Source: Cystobasidium ongulense
Taxonomy: Eukaryota; Basidiomycota; Cystobasidiomycetes; Cystobasidiales; Cystobasidiaceae
Assembly: GCA_022835595.1 (NCBI GenBank)
Contig: BQUP01000004.1
Location: 1-64,000, forward strand
Direction of reading: 5' to 3'
DNA length: 64,000 nt
The position numbers and the translations under genes were made by a program. How positions within the stretch are numbered: position 1 is the first letter of the stretch; the number at the start of each line of letters is the position of its first letter. Of the stretch, positions 44,879-57,200 are shown one piece after another. The notes below the pieces were generated by a model. It did not search any database and was not told the origin of the DNA. It saw nothing but the letters and a program-made list of their open reading frames with translations.

Positions 44879-47007
44879 ATGGCTGATGCTACGCCTTTAG
44901 CTACTGTATGTCTTTGCTGCCCACCTGCTCGCTCGTGTTGATGTAGCTGATATCGACATGCTCATTGTCTCAACTCCGTCTCGGTCGCGCGCTGATCGCC
45001 TCGAATACATCCATCTGTAAACCTCGGTACCCGTATTGGAATGATGGAATACAACAGGGCCCTCCAGCAGCCGGTACACTCTCATTAGATACAGCATATC
45101 TCTCAAACAATTTCGCTTCATTGGCAGGAACGAATACTGCTGTTCAAGCAGGTGAAACTCTATACTCTAGACCTGTTTATACTTATTCTGCTCCTGGTGG
45201 TACTGTTGCCGTTGATGGTCTAAGCGGTTCTGCTTTGAATGGTGCTAGCGGTGATAAGACGGGCTGGGATGCTCTGAGCAATACCGTCAAATATATCATT
45301 TATGCTGCTGCTGGTGTAGTAGCTTTGATTGTTATCGTGAGTTTTTGCTGTTCTCCTCTTCTTTGCTTGACTTTCTTATCAATCTATATTACTCATTATT
45401 CGACTCGCTGACTATATTCAATTTCCCCTGTTCCCTTTTCCCGCGACATCTCTTTACTCATTGCAAACGGCTCTTTCCGCCGCACGTGCACTTGTGTACT
45501 ATCATTCTTCCATTCGGATGAAATGACAAAACAATATTTTAATTTCCCATTACTCGTGTCCTCCGCGGGTGTTTTTCCATGTTAGTCTTCGAACGTACAC
45601 CTATTGGTTTGGGTAATAGGGCGTCCTCATCTGGTTATGCGTAAGAAGATCAAAGAAGAGAAAAGAACAGGCGACAAGGCAGAATGCGAGATTGACGTGA
45701 GTGTATTCCTTTTGAGCCGCTCTCGAAGGAAACCTGTATTCAATGAGCTAAACTATATTGTCTAAACACGTCAAATAATGTCAATTCTTGTCAACAGAAC
45801 ACGCTCATCTTTCGCCTCTCCTATGCACGAACGCGAGACAATGCAACCAGGGTCTGCAAATATCTACAACTTTAACCCTGCTCATGAATCAATGGATGAT
45901 TATAAAAAACCTACTGCACCAGGCATCTTCCGTACAGATACTGAATATACGAATTCAAGTATTGAAAAAGGAAGGTTCGGTGCTGCTGATGTTCAATCTG
46001 TTCATTCTATTCCACCCGCTTATGGACATTCCAACGGAGGTCCTGGAAATTCACGCCCGCTGCAGCAACATCCTGGTGATCTTAGTGGGGCGACTCTATT
46101 CGACGCTCCTGCTGGCTCGGTCAACGCACATGGCAATCACGACGCAGACGAAGTTCCCGTACATCATATGCTAGCGAATGTAAATACCGGTCTAAGTAGC
46201 TATAAACCCGTTGCGCCACCTGGAAGTAGAACAGTCGCACCTCCCAAAGTGGATGAATTATCGTATCCGCCTAGAATGCAGTCGCAAAGCGCAATGGGAC
46301 AGGAAAGATCCGGTACGCCTGCTTCTGCTCGGAGACAGCAATATCAGCAGCAAAATCAACAGACGAGACAATACGAAGAGGACTATCAGCAACAGCAGTA
46401 TGGCCAGGAGCAGCAATATCAACCTGGTCAAAGATCATACAGCCGAGGTGAAGTATCACAGCAAGAAGCCGCTTACGCTTCCCGCCAAGGGCCAACTTCG
46501 CCTTCGTATTCAGACGGAACCTCTGTGGGCGGACGAAGCAGACAAGGCCGAGGTGAAGCGTATATACCACAACGACAAGCTTCTCAAGATTATTTCTCCC
46601 CTCGCGAGGGCACACCAAATACAGCAAGTCGTGAATCGCCGTCGTCTTCTTATCCCTCTCAGAATGGAGGAATTCCAGCTCAGAACGCTACTGCTGCTCA
46701 TAGATACAGAATGCCTCCACAGAATAGAAGTCAACAGCCTCAAAGGGCAATCAGTCCTCCTGTTCCTTCTTCACAAGCGGGCTATCAGAACCCATACGCT
46801 GGATTTGCGAATGACTACGATAATGGTAATAAGTCATACTCTGCTGGTCAGGGCTCTCAGCATCATCAACGTCAGCAGTCTGATAGACAGCGGCAGTATC
46901 AAGCCTCGCAATCGTACACCCAACAAGACGCTTACTATCAAGAAGGTCAATATCAACAGCAACAGCAAGATTATTCTCCTTCTTATGATGCATATCGTCA
47001 GTACTAG
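44879..47007 (+). CDS. Single-pass membrane protein with Gln/Tyr-rich cytosolic tail
   Basis: Exons: 44879-44905 (27 nt), 45058-45336, 45620-45696 and 45798-47007. The joined N-terminus (MADATPLAT|GPPAAGTLSLDTAYL) has no signal peptide. About 100 residues precede one clear membrane helix (YIIYAAAGVVALIVI|GVLIWLCV), followed by a basic stop-transfer segment (RRSKKRKEQ). The ~400-residue tail is rich in Gln, Tyr, Ser and Pro (QQYQQQNQQTRQY, QQYGQEQQYQPGQ), prion-like in composition. The layout recalls fungal wall-stress sensors and similar single-pass proteins, but without the Ser/Thr-rich ectodomain. I do not recognise the family. Intron 2 (283 nt) is the longest I could define. Confidence 0.75.
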
Positions 47008-47486
47008 GGAGGTAACACCTTGACCAGATATGCAAATGGACATCTTTAATTACTTCTTGGTTATTCCTTCGTTCGCAAATATCTCGTCTTGTGTCTCTAT
47101 TGATCAATGGCCTGGCTTTCTGTTCCTCTTTCAAATGGTGTATCTGCACAAGTAGACTCTTCTGAGCTTCAGTTATAGCCTAGCACTTTCATTGGTTTTT
47201 ATTGATTGCCGAATTATGCAATCATGGCTTTATCGCAAATTCAATGAGAAGAGCCCTGGATTCTTCAGCTTGAAACTTGCATAGGTTGTGGCTTTCAACC
47301 GTAACATCATTGTTACACAGCAGGTGCCTTGTGAACTACCATTAATACCCAATTTCGTCACTACAAACTGACCGGACCTCCTAAGCAAAAGACTGCCATC
47401 CGAACAAACCAACACTCCAACACAAATCCTGCTGTCCTCTAAGATACCCAAGACACCAGCTTTCTTGCTTTCTTTTATTTCCCAGA
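47008..47486. other. Convergent 3' intergenic region
   Basis: About 480 bases between two convergent genes (membrane protein and penta-EF-hand). It should carry both terminators and contains A/T-rich stretches. No gene is seen. Confidence 0.4.
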
Positions 47487-48569
47487 TTAAGGAGCAGATA
47501 GTGCCATTGATAAGAATTGATCATATGAAATTTGAGCCCATCCATCTCTGTCTGTATCTACTGCCATAAAAGAATCAGTGAGCGACTTAACGCTAACGCA
47601 GCAGCGTACAAAACGGTCAAAATTGATGCTTGGGCGGGATATTTGCGATCCGTGTGCGGGTATTGAGCCTGAAGCAACAGTGTTTATAAGTTGAGTAATT
47701 TGCGGTTTACTCATAAGCAGAGTGGTCCCAATCCGGTTCTAATATACTTACTATACTTTTTGCAGAGCACTTTGATGAGCTGAGGCGAGAGATTGTATTC
47801 TACAAGCACAAGATATTGTTTCAGCAGGAAACCTGATGATAGATTGTTGAAAAGGCTTACGGAAGTCTGAAAGAGCCCTCTCTAGCTCATCTGGCTCAAT
47901 GGTCCCTGTAATACGGATGCAAGTGCCATTTAGATACATTCTTGTAGCTTGAGATAGTGTAAAGAAGCCTCCTCACCGGAGCGGTCTGCATCATATCTCT
48001 TGAAAACATTCTGCCAAGACTCGACGTATTTGAAGATTGATTCGAATCTGTAAGGCAGTATGGAATAAATATTAACGTGTGTTGAGTTGCCTCTTTTGTT
48101 TCCCGTCAGGTTGGCACAGCCGCGTCAATCGACCACAAATAGCATCGAAAACACGTGAGAGAAGTGTCCAAGCGTGCGACAAAACAACCTACTCTCGAAA
48201 GCCAATCACGCCATTCCTATCCACATCGAACATTCCAAACAGCATAGCTATAGTATCTTTATCGAATTTGCTCTGGTCGCCATTGATGAGTGCTTGTTGT
48301 AGTTCATGCGGTGTGATTGTTCCTGAGCCGTCCACGTCGACTATATGGAACCATTGCCATAGCTTTGCATCTACACCAGCTGGACACGGTGGGGGTGCAA
48401 TTTGTTCGCCATACTCAGCTCTAGGCTGTCGTGTTTGAGGATACGTCGAGGAAGTTGAAGCTATCGATGCTGTACGCCGAGAACTGCTCGCTGGATTCGC
48501 GTTGTACATGCTCGCCGATGAAGGAGCATGTTGCAGTCCAGACCCGCCGTTGTAGGACTGATAAGCCAT
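47487..48569 (-). CDS. Penta-EF-hand calcium-binding protein (ALG-2/Pef1-like)
   Basis: Cytosolic calcium sensor of the ALG-2/peflin/Pef1 group. ATG at 48569 gives MAYQSYNGG and a Gly/Ser/Pro-rich N-terminus, as usual for the family. EF-hands read as DVDGSGTITPHEL (near 48340), DVDRNGVIGFRE (near 48210), then after introns DADRSGTIEPDEL (near 47900), and DTDRDGWAQISYDQF near the C-terminus (47530). The linking segment QYNLSPQLIKVLCKK and INFDRFVRCCVSVKSLTDSF are characteristic. There are five exons; the last join at about 47760-47713 is less certain. Family members act in cell polarity, ER export and ESCRT pathways. Confidence 0.88.
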
Positions 48570-48892
48570 TCGTGCAGTGGTATATCCAGTATGAATGCAC
48601 AAAAGCCCTGCAGGAGCGAAGGCAAGCAAGCCTACGAGAGGTGTACGGCGGCAGCAGGTCGCGGTCAGACGAGGTGATCGGGAGAACAAGCTGCAATTGA
48701 TTCGCTGAGTATGTAGGGCTTCTGGTTTGGCCTCTCTACCTTCAGCTGATATATGCACAGAGACGAAGAGCTGCTAGGCTGCATGCCAGGTGGATGCTAC
48801 AGATTGAGATTTCTATGGTTGACGTCTCATCAACCGTGGCGGAGAGCGACTGAAGCTGAAAGAAACGAAAGACAAAGGTTTTTCGATGGTGA
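48570..48892. other. Intergenic region
   Basis: About 320 bases upstream of the penta-EF-hand gene and downstream of the 83-residue gene. An open frame extends the penta-EF-hand frame upstream to 48758 but has no ATG-supported start better than 48569. Nothing else is seen. Confidence 0.3.
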
Positions 48893-49385
48893 CTACTTGG
48901 TGTATGCTGATTTAGCTTCTTCAGTGCTTAGTTCTCCCTGTAGACAAGAAGACGTGACAATCAGCATAGCCCAAAGTCGAAGCCAGGTGTCACGAGTGTA
49001 GCTTGCTTACCTTGCGAACAGCCTGCCCTTCTAAACATTGCAATGTGTTGGTAAGAGCTCAGCATCACGCTTACAAGCGAGCATTACATGGCAAACCACT
49101 CACGAGCCTGTTCGTGTTCTTTTCCGGATGCCTTTCCAGCGAATTCCTTTGCGTAGCCTTTGACCTGATCTGCAAAGCCGGCTGGACATGGCAGGAAGAG
49201 GTGTGATTCAGTCGCTAGTAACGCAGAGCGATTGCCCTCCAAATTCTAGACGGAGTGATCCTGTCCAGCTCACCTTGGCCTTCTTTCGCCTGCTGTCCTG
49301 CTTGCTGTTCTCGCAGCACGTTCGCAGCGGGTCCAGTAATGATCTCGGATGCGCCGCCTTGGCTGCTAGCAGGGTGGGAGCTCAT
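48893..49385 (-). CDS. Small 83-residue hydrophilic protein, possibly CsbD-like
   Basis: Four exons, none long enough to stand out alone: 49385-49274, 49181-49104, 49027-49011 (17 nt) and 48937-48893. All joins are canonical and keep frame. The protein starts MSSHPASSQGGASEIITG and contains ADQVKGYAKEFAGKASGKEHEQ, then GELSTEEAKSAYTK-stop. The VKGxAKExAGKxxG pattern recalls the CsbD/stress-response small proteins found in bacteria and fungi, but the similarity is short. It is hydrophilic, with no membrane segment. Function unknown. Confidence 0.6.
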
Positions 49386-49423
49386 AATTGACTGTGTGAA
49401 GCGATACGTAGCGCGATCTGTAA

Positions 49424-49790
49424 TTAATAGACAGCTCGAGATACAAGCAAAGCCAACTCGCATTCTTTTTCGAGCTTCGACTTGACATCATAAGCCGAAA
49501 AAGTCACGTGTTTTGAATTCCTGATATGCTCTGGCAGTTGCCCATCGAGCACTTGTGGTGGTCCATCGTACACCTGCAAGCACAACTTGTGTCTTGTTCC
49601 CTCACCGGCTCGGTGGTTTGGGCTTGATTTGCTCTAAAGCCTCTTGAGTATGCCATTTCAAACTTATGAGCTGAAATGTGATCCAACCACCCATTTCCTT
49701 CGGCGGGTTCGTTATAGTCTGATACACCGCTGTGGAAAGGACGTGCGCGCTTGTACAATGTTTCCGTAAAGTTTCGGCCAGTATGCTTTG
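49424..49790 (-). CDS. Possible small gene, family not recognised
   Basis: Leftward frame containing RARPFHSGVSDYNEPAEGNG and, after a very short candidate intron (GTGAGG..TTGCAG, 32 nt), VYDGPPQVLDGQLPEH and KLEKECELALLVSRAVY-stop at 49424. A candidate upstream donor (GTAAGCAGG) near 49800 suggests a first exon I could not find. The 32-nt intron would be unusually short. The start codon of the neighbouring 83-residue gene (49385) lies just beyond its stop. Either a small mitochondrial-type protein or chance. Confidence 0.35.
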
Positions 49791-50311
49791 CCTGCTTACA
49801 TTGGCGTAAGGTGCGAGCTCAAGAAAGGAATGTCAACAGGATCAGAAGTAGTGAAGGAGGAAAATCAGCTAATGCAACTCAGCATTGATAGTGATGGAGA
49901 TTGAGACGTTGTATTCCTAGTGTGACGGCCAAAGCAGTAGCAAGGCTGGCTTCTGGTCCTTGCGGATGAAGCTGTGGCTGTCTTCGGCCCGAGTATAGTG
50001 CATCATGGCACGAAATATTGAAAGCGATGTTGCCATACGGTCACGCCAGACAATAATGCAACAGAAGTTCCGTCGCAATACTATCTCTTTGCAGGTTTCT
50101 GAACTTCCTAGAGAAAGCAACCACACCGGGCTACTTTCGCAGCTGATCGAAGGCGCTCGACTTCCTGCTTATACTAACAGCAATTGCAGCGCATACGTTG
50201 CTTGAGCCGGCGCTGTTTCACAGTGGAGGGCCTCAATACCTTGAGGGCTGTTAAGCCCGGCTGAGATGGACGAACGCTCGACTGTTCCGCCGAGACGAGA
50301 AGGTGAGTGAA
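49791..50311. other. Intergenic region upstream of coiled-coil gene A
   Basis: About 520 bases. Two short open frames overlap here on opposite strands (about 50005-50205 plus, 49917-50036 minus), neither with a recognisable product. It should include the promoter of coiled-coil gene A. Confidence 0.3.
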
Positions 50312-51987
50312 GATGTTCCAGGGCGAATCGTACAACCGACAGCTGAGATGCGAATGCATTGTCCCCGTATGGTACGCAGCTATCATCCAGCAGTACACCG
50401 CTGCTCACGAAGAGGCATGTCTTGCCAAAGACGAAGCGGAAAAGGTCCAAGGTTGGGCAGAAGCAGCCAACGACCGACGTGATTTTACTGGTGCCAGCCA
50501 CTTCTGGGAGAGATCACACCGAGCTACAGGCATATGCAAGCGTCATAGAGAAGCGTACGTCTGTCAGCTATCGATACCTTGCAGGACTAAATCTGAAGCT
50601 TTTCAACGGGCGTTATATTCCAATCCTATCAAACATGATCGGTGACTCTTGGACAGTGAGCTCGAGTTGCGCAAGGAAGAATACGCGCTTTACAACCACC
50701 TTGATGATGAGAATGAGCGTAAAGGCTTGTTCAAGCTCATTCAGTACAGCGAACGACGAATTGAGCGCCTGCATAGCGAGATGTCCAAGCGCCTCGTGAA
50801 AAGCCGGATATCGCATTTAAAGTATGTATACAAGCTAAGAATGCAAGTTACAGAATGATCAGCTAATTACATACCCTAACAGACAGTATCTGGCCAAACA
50901 AGAGTCGAAAGTTCGCATGATTGAGAAACGAATTATTGAAGAAGATTTGCATAACAAGGCCAAAGGACGCTCGAATATCGCCTTCGGATCTGGCTGGGAC
51001 GAGGTTGGTGATGGATGGGGCCGTAGGTATAGAATATTCGATATTCCTACTGTAGTCTGAGCTTAGTGTCTTTCCTCAGATCGACCTCCTCAGAGAAAGG
51101 ACGTGAGCCAAAATGTACAGGCACAGGCAGCGGAAAGACTTCGCTGGCTCGAGGGGCAAAAGAAATACGCCATTCAGCAAGCAGAGAATAGTATCGACGA
51201 GATCAAGCAAAACGAGATGGAATGGGAAGCTATCCGAACTGAGGAGCAAGCCAGAGATACCGAATGGGCGAGATTGGATGAAGACGCTCGTCGACATTGG
51301 GCTAGCCTCCCAGTCTGTGAATATGAAGCGGAAGCTTACAAAGCACTGGAGAGGCGCAAGAAGGAAGAAGCTGACGCTTATAAGCGAGAGCACTACGCTG
51401 AAGAAATGCGACAGGAAGAATTGCGACTGCAGCGTGAGGAACAGCAAAAACGCAATGAAGACGTAAAGCGAGAGGAGGAAGAGAAACGTACGGTGCAAAC
51501 CATGGCTCTAGATGGAGAGATGGAGGTCCAAGAGGCCAAGAATGATACAATCGTTCATTCAAACATGGGAGAGCCAAAGAACAATGACGAGCAGCAAGAT
51601 TCTCAAGCAGAGGAGCAAGCTCGATGGGAAGAAGAGTATGCTCTCGAGGAGGACCCTACTTTCGCTTGCAAGCCAGAAATGCAGATAACTCAGGAAGCAC
51701 AAAAACCCCTCAAAGAGTCCGAAGGCGCAAGTGTATCAGCTGAAAGGCCGATGAAGAAAGTTGAGGCTTCACCTTCGAGAGATGCGACGCCTACTGCAAA
51801 GAATAGCCGACATGCGTCACCGTACGTGGATCAAGGCTGGGGTGCCGACTTCGACAAAGCACTGCTAGAGGGTAACAACGACCTTTCCGTAGGCTTACCG
51901 GGGGAGTCTGAAATTGATGAATCTATGTTTGCGGAATTCCTGGAACAGAGCGCTTTCAAAGAAGATGACAGTACTTCAGGTGATTGA
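50312..51987 (+). CDS. Coiled-coil protein A, unrecognised family
   Basis: Four exons: ATG 50312 to about 50552, about 50657-50822, about 50884-51024, and about 51080-51987. Joins restore HREA|ELELRKEEYALY, SHLK|QYLAKQESKVRM and GDGWG|HRPPQRKDVSQ. The N-terminal part has ACLAKDEAEKVQGWAEAAND and RRIERLHSEMSK helices, a central FGSGWDEVGDGWG Gly/Trp motif, then ~130 residues of charged coiled coil with Trp spacing (EEQARDTEWARLDEDARRHW) and an acidic C-terminus ending STSGD. The gene at 58347-59951 shares the same order of motifs and is a paralogue. I do not recognise the family. Cytosolic or nuclear; no membrane segment. Confidence 0.7.
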
Positions 51988-52258
51988 GGATATCAGAAAG
52001 CTGGTGCTTTTTATATCTTTGTTTTTCATATTTCGTATGACGTTGTAAGAACATAGCATACCTTGTAACTTACTCTGTGAGATGTTAGTAGTTGTCGTCG
52101 TTTGCATACAGTAATCATTTCTATTTCCTTACAAGTATGATGGAACCCGATCATCAAGCTGTAGAGCTGTTCGATAACCCGCTCTCTCTTGCTGTCACAA
52201 CCACTCCGCTCTAATCAGTACCGTACCCGAGCCTGTGTGACGGCTCTTCGCGACCAAC
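51988..52258. other. Short intergenic region
   Basis: About 270 bases between tandem genes, A/T-rich in its first half. It should hold the terminator of gene A and the dipeptidase promoter. Confidence 0.3.
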
Positions 52259-54037
52259 ATGCCTCAAACAGCGAGCGAGACCGACAGCTTGCTGCCCACC
52301 TCTGGACCTGCTGCCTCGAGCGGTCGAGCGCACTTTTTGTCTCGCGAACGCCTGCGCAGGTCACGGAGCTCTGTTCTGGCCGTAGCTCTGTTCTCGCTAG
52401 TCGTCTTCCTGCTCACATGGGGTGTCGTCTTGGAAGGCTTTCAACATCCGTTTGGCAGAGGTGCTGCACCTGTCCAGCTACCGAAAGACCCGCTCGAACG
52501 GGCAAAGGCATTGCTCGACAAGCACCCTTTGATCGACGGCGTGAGGAAAGATAAGCTCGATAGATTTGTTCAGATGTGACTGACGCAACATACGACCCCC
52601 TCAATCTTGCCAACTACGTTATGACAGCATATCGACATACCGGTACAAGCTCGGTTCAAATATGGCAATCACGTGGATCATATAGACATGAATAACCGTG
52701 ACTTCCCTATACACGCTAACATTCCAAAGCTTCGAGAAGGCAAACTAGGAGGATTCTTCTGGAGCGCGTGAGTAACAATACTTGCCAAATGCACGTAGCA
52801 CTTGACTTAATCTGGCCTAATCCCAGATACGTACCTTGCGCTTCAACTATGCACTACGACGAGGGTCCTGATTACACCAAAGCTACTTGGAGGGTGCGGG
52901 ACACGCTGGAGCAGATCGATATAGTCAAGCTTCTTATCAACAAGTACCGGGATACTTTTGAACTAGCTACCTCGTCTAGCGGAATACGCGGTGTCTTTAG
53001 CAAAGGCAAGGTCGCAAGCCTTATTGGGTTGGAAGGGTGAGAGTGTTCTCGCCCACTTATTACGACTATGTCGACTCATTTCCCTTTAATCTCAGTGCTC
53101 ACCAACTTGGAAATTCTCTTGCTACCTTGCGGCAATATTACGACTTGGGTGTCCGTTATAGTGAGGCTTATAACACGTTGACCGCCGCTCGTATCAGACT
53201 GAATCGATACTCCTCACCCTCCAGTTACACTGTCACACACATGCAACAATGCCTTTGCAGGCTCTTCCGGGATGGACGGCAAGCATATCGAACAGACAGG
53301 TCTCTCACACTTTGGTATCCGTCTCATAAAAGAAATGAACCGCATTGGAATGATTATCGACACTTCGCATACTTCGGACCTCACAGTTTGGGATGTGCTC
53401 AAACATAGTGAAGCCCCTTTTATTTTCTCACACTCTAATGCACGAAGTGTATACAATTCCGTTCGAAATATTCCAGACTCCCTCCTTAAGGCCATCGGCA
53501 AGATTCCTTCTGAGTTACGACCTCTCGTCATGGCCACTTTTGCACCTCAGTTCGTCGGTACAAATGCAACACTCTCCTTGGTAGCTGGTAAGTCGCAACT
53601 CGGCGCGCGCCTCTGCGAAGAGACGTACTGATGTAGTACTGCAGATCATGTCGAGTATATTGCCAACATGGTTGGCCGGAAACACATCGGTATAGGTAGC
53701 GATTTCGATGGCATTCTGTCGGTACCTGCTGGCTTAGAGGATGCTTCGAAGTATCCGTATCTGGTGAGAGCTCTGTCGTTGTTGTCCATCGAGACTATAC
53801 TGAGCATAGATCATAGATTGCCGAGCTTATCAGCAGGGGCTGGTCCGATGACGAGATCGTTGCTTTGGCAGGAGGTAGGTGTATATTCAAGATCGTCGGT
53901 CCACCCATACTGAGCAGTAATCCGTCTTCCCAGAAAATTTAATAAGCACATTCGAGCGTATTGAAGTGGTAGCGCGGAAGAAGATGCATTCTCCCCCGGA
54001 CACGACCATCTACAACAAGAGGACAGACATGCGATGA
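52259..54037 (+). CDS. Membrane dipeptidase (peptidase family M19)
   Basis: Zinc dipeptidase of the renal dipeptidase family. Exons: 52259-52540, 52628-52767, 52827-53036, 53096-53160, 53225-53587, 53645-53763, 53817-53874 and 53934-54037. An N-terminal hydrophobic anchor (SVLAVALFSLVVFLLTWGVV) after ~40 hydrophilic residues makes it a type II membrane protein. Zinc ligands are in place: HxD in LIDGHIDIPV, Glu in SLIGLEG, His in IIDTSHTS and His in FIFSHSNAR. TLSHTCNNAFAGSS and IGIGSDFDG are also family motifs. It ends TDMR at 54037. Fungal members cleave dipeptides and Cys-Gly products. Confidence 0.92.
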
Positions 54038-54261
54038 GCGGGCACGTTTATCGCTCCATTAGATTATGCCAGTGCAATGGACTCCTCCGATTATCTCGCA
54101 GGATGTAGGCTGTTTGCAACGCGCTTTGCACATTGTTGTCTAGTTTATAGTAGATAATACAAGAAGTGGCAGTACAGGCACTATCAGACGAAGAAAACAC
54201 AGATTGTCACTGTGATACTGAGAAACACTCTCTTCCGCCTATACCGACCTTGGGCCGAGGT
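54038..54261. other. Convergent 3' region of dipeptidase and trehalose gene
   Basis: About 220 bases between two stop codons facing each other; both terminators must lie here. Nothing else is recognised. Confidence 0.35.
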
Positions 54262-57200
54262 TTACTGACTGGAGCTCAACTGCTCCAAAAGTTCAAGAAC
54301 GTCATGAGGCTCGTCGACGTGCCACTTTGCAATTGTACCACGGGAAGCGTTGGGTATGACACCTATCGTGAAGATAGTGTCGCTTTGCAGGTTGCTCTTC
54401 AACGCTTGCAATTTCACCTTCTTCTCTTCGACGGCTGGAAGTTTGTCCTCCAATGGATTTTTGACTTTCTCAGCCTGACTCTTCTCAGCTTCTACGCCTA
54501 TCAATGTCTTTGCCAAACTAGGATAAACCTCGAGTGATGGTGGCGGGGTAACTAGTAGAGTCTTTCCGTCCTGTTGGTCTACTGTCGCCTCAATGGTGTA
54601 GATCGCGCGGAACATATCCTGGCAAGTCAAGCTTTGTGTCAGAGACCGGACCATATTTACCCAAAGGCACCTTACTCACCTCATCGGTCTTATCGTCACC
54701 TGCGCAAATCAAGAAGTCTGCCTCGGCGTGCTCGTATGTGAGGCGCTTGACAATCTCTCCCTTGTGCGTATGAGCCGGCCTGACCTCTAGATTCTTCTTG
54801 CCCACAATAACATCGATAGGTAACTTGTGCGCCATGGAGTCCAGGAGAGCCTGGCATTCCTTCGCCTGGAACTCACCCCATTCAGGATCCGAATTACGGT
54901 AGTGGAAAGTAATACTGGCTAATTTTCTCTCTACGGTCGAACCTGGTGTACGTTCTTCCAGATGTCTGAAGATGTTCTCCACGTCATTCTTCCACGACAT
55001 GTCTATGTGCTCTGTCAAGTTTTTCCACTCTGTCTCGCCTGGTTCTTTCAAGAAGGAACCGTGTTCAGCTGAAAAGCCCAGCCCTTTGATGTGCCCTAGG
55101 TGTTGCATGAGGAAGTCGCCATCGCGACCAGAAATGATGTAGACGATGTTGCGACTATCGGCGGCCAGGGTTTCAAGAGAGTGAAGTAGACTGTCTGATG
55201 GTGTTGCTGCTGATGGCACTTTTACGATAGGTGTAAGCGTACCATCATAGTCAAACATAAGTAGGCGCTTTTTGCTTTGCTTGAAATTGTCCATGAGTAG
55301 CTTAGCATCCAGCCTGGGGCTCTCTTCGCTGGCTGGATGGCGGTGCAGACTTTCAATCAATCTAAGAATGAGCGTATGTGCCCAGACAGCTGCTGTCTGC
55401 GTGGTAACCCGCTTATACAGTTGCTACAGGAAGCGGAAGGTCAGACCTAATGTTTTTCTGCGGTGCAAAGTCGAGGTGTGCAGAGGCTTACTGTATGTCG
55501 CTGTTCTTTCTCGACCGGATCCATTTGCAAGCAAGCGTCGATGGCTCTGGCGACACCGTTCGAGTCCCAGGGATTGATACGCACTGCTGCCTTCATGCTG
55601 CCCGTGACTCCAGTAAACTCAGATAGGATGAGTGGACTCTTCTTCTCCTTTTGGCACAAGACATACTCCATGCTCGTAGTGTTCATGCCATCTCGCACCG
55701 AAGTCACTAGAGCAAGATCGGCGACACTCAGTAGAGCGAGGTATTCCTATGGGGTGAAATCAGTATCTAGCAAGACTTAGATTAGTCACAGTATGTACTC
55801 ACAGCTCGGTCTACAGCTTGATGGTAATGATGCAAAGGTACGAAAGATAGATCGCCGTATGTACCCTGTCGATGCGTGTCAGCGAGCACCACATCATTGG
55901 AGTAGTTCACGTAAAGCTCACATTGATATGTTCAACATATCGCGAAATCTTGGTCGACATCTTCGTTGATTCGTTTGGCGCTGGCTCGGTCACTTGAATC
56001 ATGACTACCTTTCCTTGCCATTCAGGATAATGCTTTAAAAAGGCTTCGAAGGCTTCCATCTAATTGAAAAGGGTCAATTGCACAATCCCGGCAATCCGAT
56101 TTCGTACTCACCTTGGGCAGAACTCCCTTTGTCCAGTCAAGTTTATCACGACCAACAATGATCTTTTTGCCTTTATAAAGTTGTCGCAGAGCCTCGATCT
56201 TTGGCTGGACTGCAGCTGAATGCAAGTCTCTCTCGGTGCGCTCAGCATCAATACCGATAGGACAGTAGGCAACGCTAGTGATGCTTCCATCTGCATCGAC
56301 ACCGATGCCTCCTTCTAGTGCTTCGTATCCACAGACTCGCACACATGAGGAGAGGAAATGCCGGCCGTACGAGTAGGTTTGAAAGCAGCACTGTTAGGGT
56401 ATCTACTAGTCAGCAAGGCAAACAAAGGCGACACGCAACACAGAAAGACTCACCAGGTTCGCTCCCAACATGCCCTTGAGTAGCTCTACTCGTTCTGTGT
56501 GAAATGGGCCCCTTGTCAGCTTTCCATCAGCCATAATCTATGATTAAATACTCACGAGGCAAGCATCTGAAGTATTCACTTGAAGGGAATGGAGAATGCA
56601 AGAATAGGCTGTCGTAGAGTTGTAATGTTAATATCAACCATGGACTGCCGCTACAGGGGAACAACCCACCCAATGGCGGCATTAGGGAACTTCGCCCTTA
56701 GCATTTGCGGCACAAGGAGAAGATGGTAATCTTGCACCCAGATCTATGATAGTTAGGCGATGTTATTGAGAGAACTGCCCGAACGGATGTGCATCGACTT
56801 ACCAGGTCTCCATCCCGATATACCTCAGCAACCTTGTTTGCGTAAGCTACATTCGCATCGTAGTACGCGTTCCACGCCTTGTCTTGCTTCTCTCTCGATT
56901 GTTGATCTGATAAGCCGAGATAGTGGAAAGTTGGCCATAGGTAGGCTTTGCAGTAGTCAAAGTACATTGTGTCGGCAATCTGGAAAGTCGAGACACAAGG
57001 TCATGTCAGCATACGGCTTGGCGAAGTCTACCTCAGCCTGGCGAGTCCCCTGCGCCTCACCTCATCGCTCATCCATACTGGCACACACGAGATACCGGCC
57101 TTGTCATTCGGATTCACGAGCTTTTTGAAGCCATCTTCGAGTTCAGACCGTTCTTTCGGGTTCAGAGTACCAGCTCCAATCTTGTTTCCGGCGACATCAT

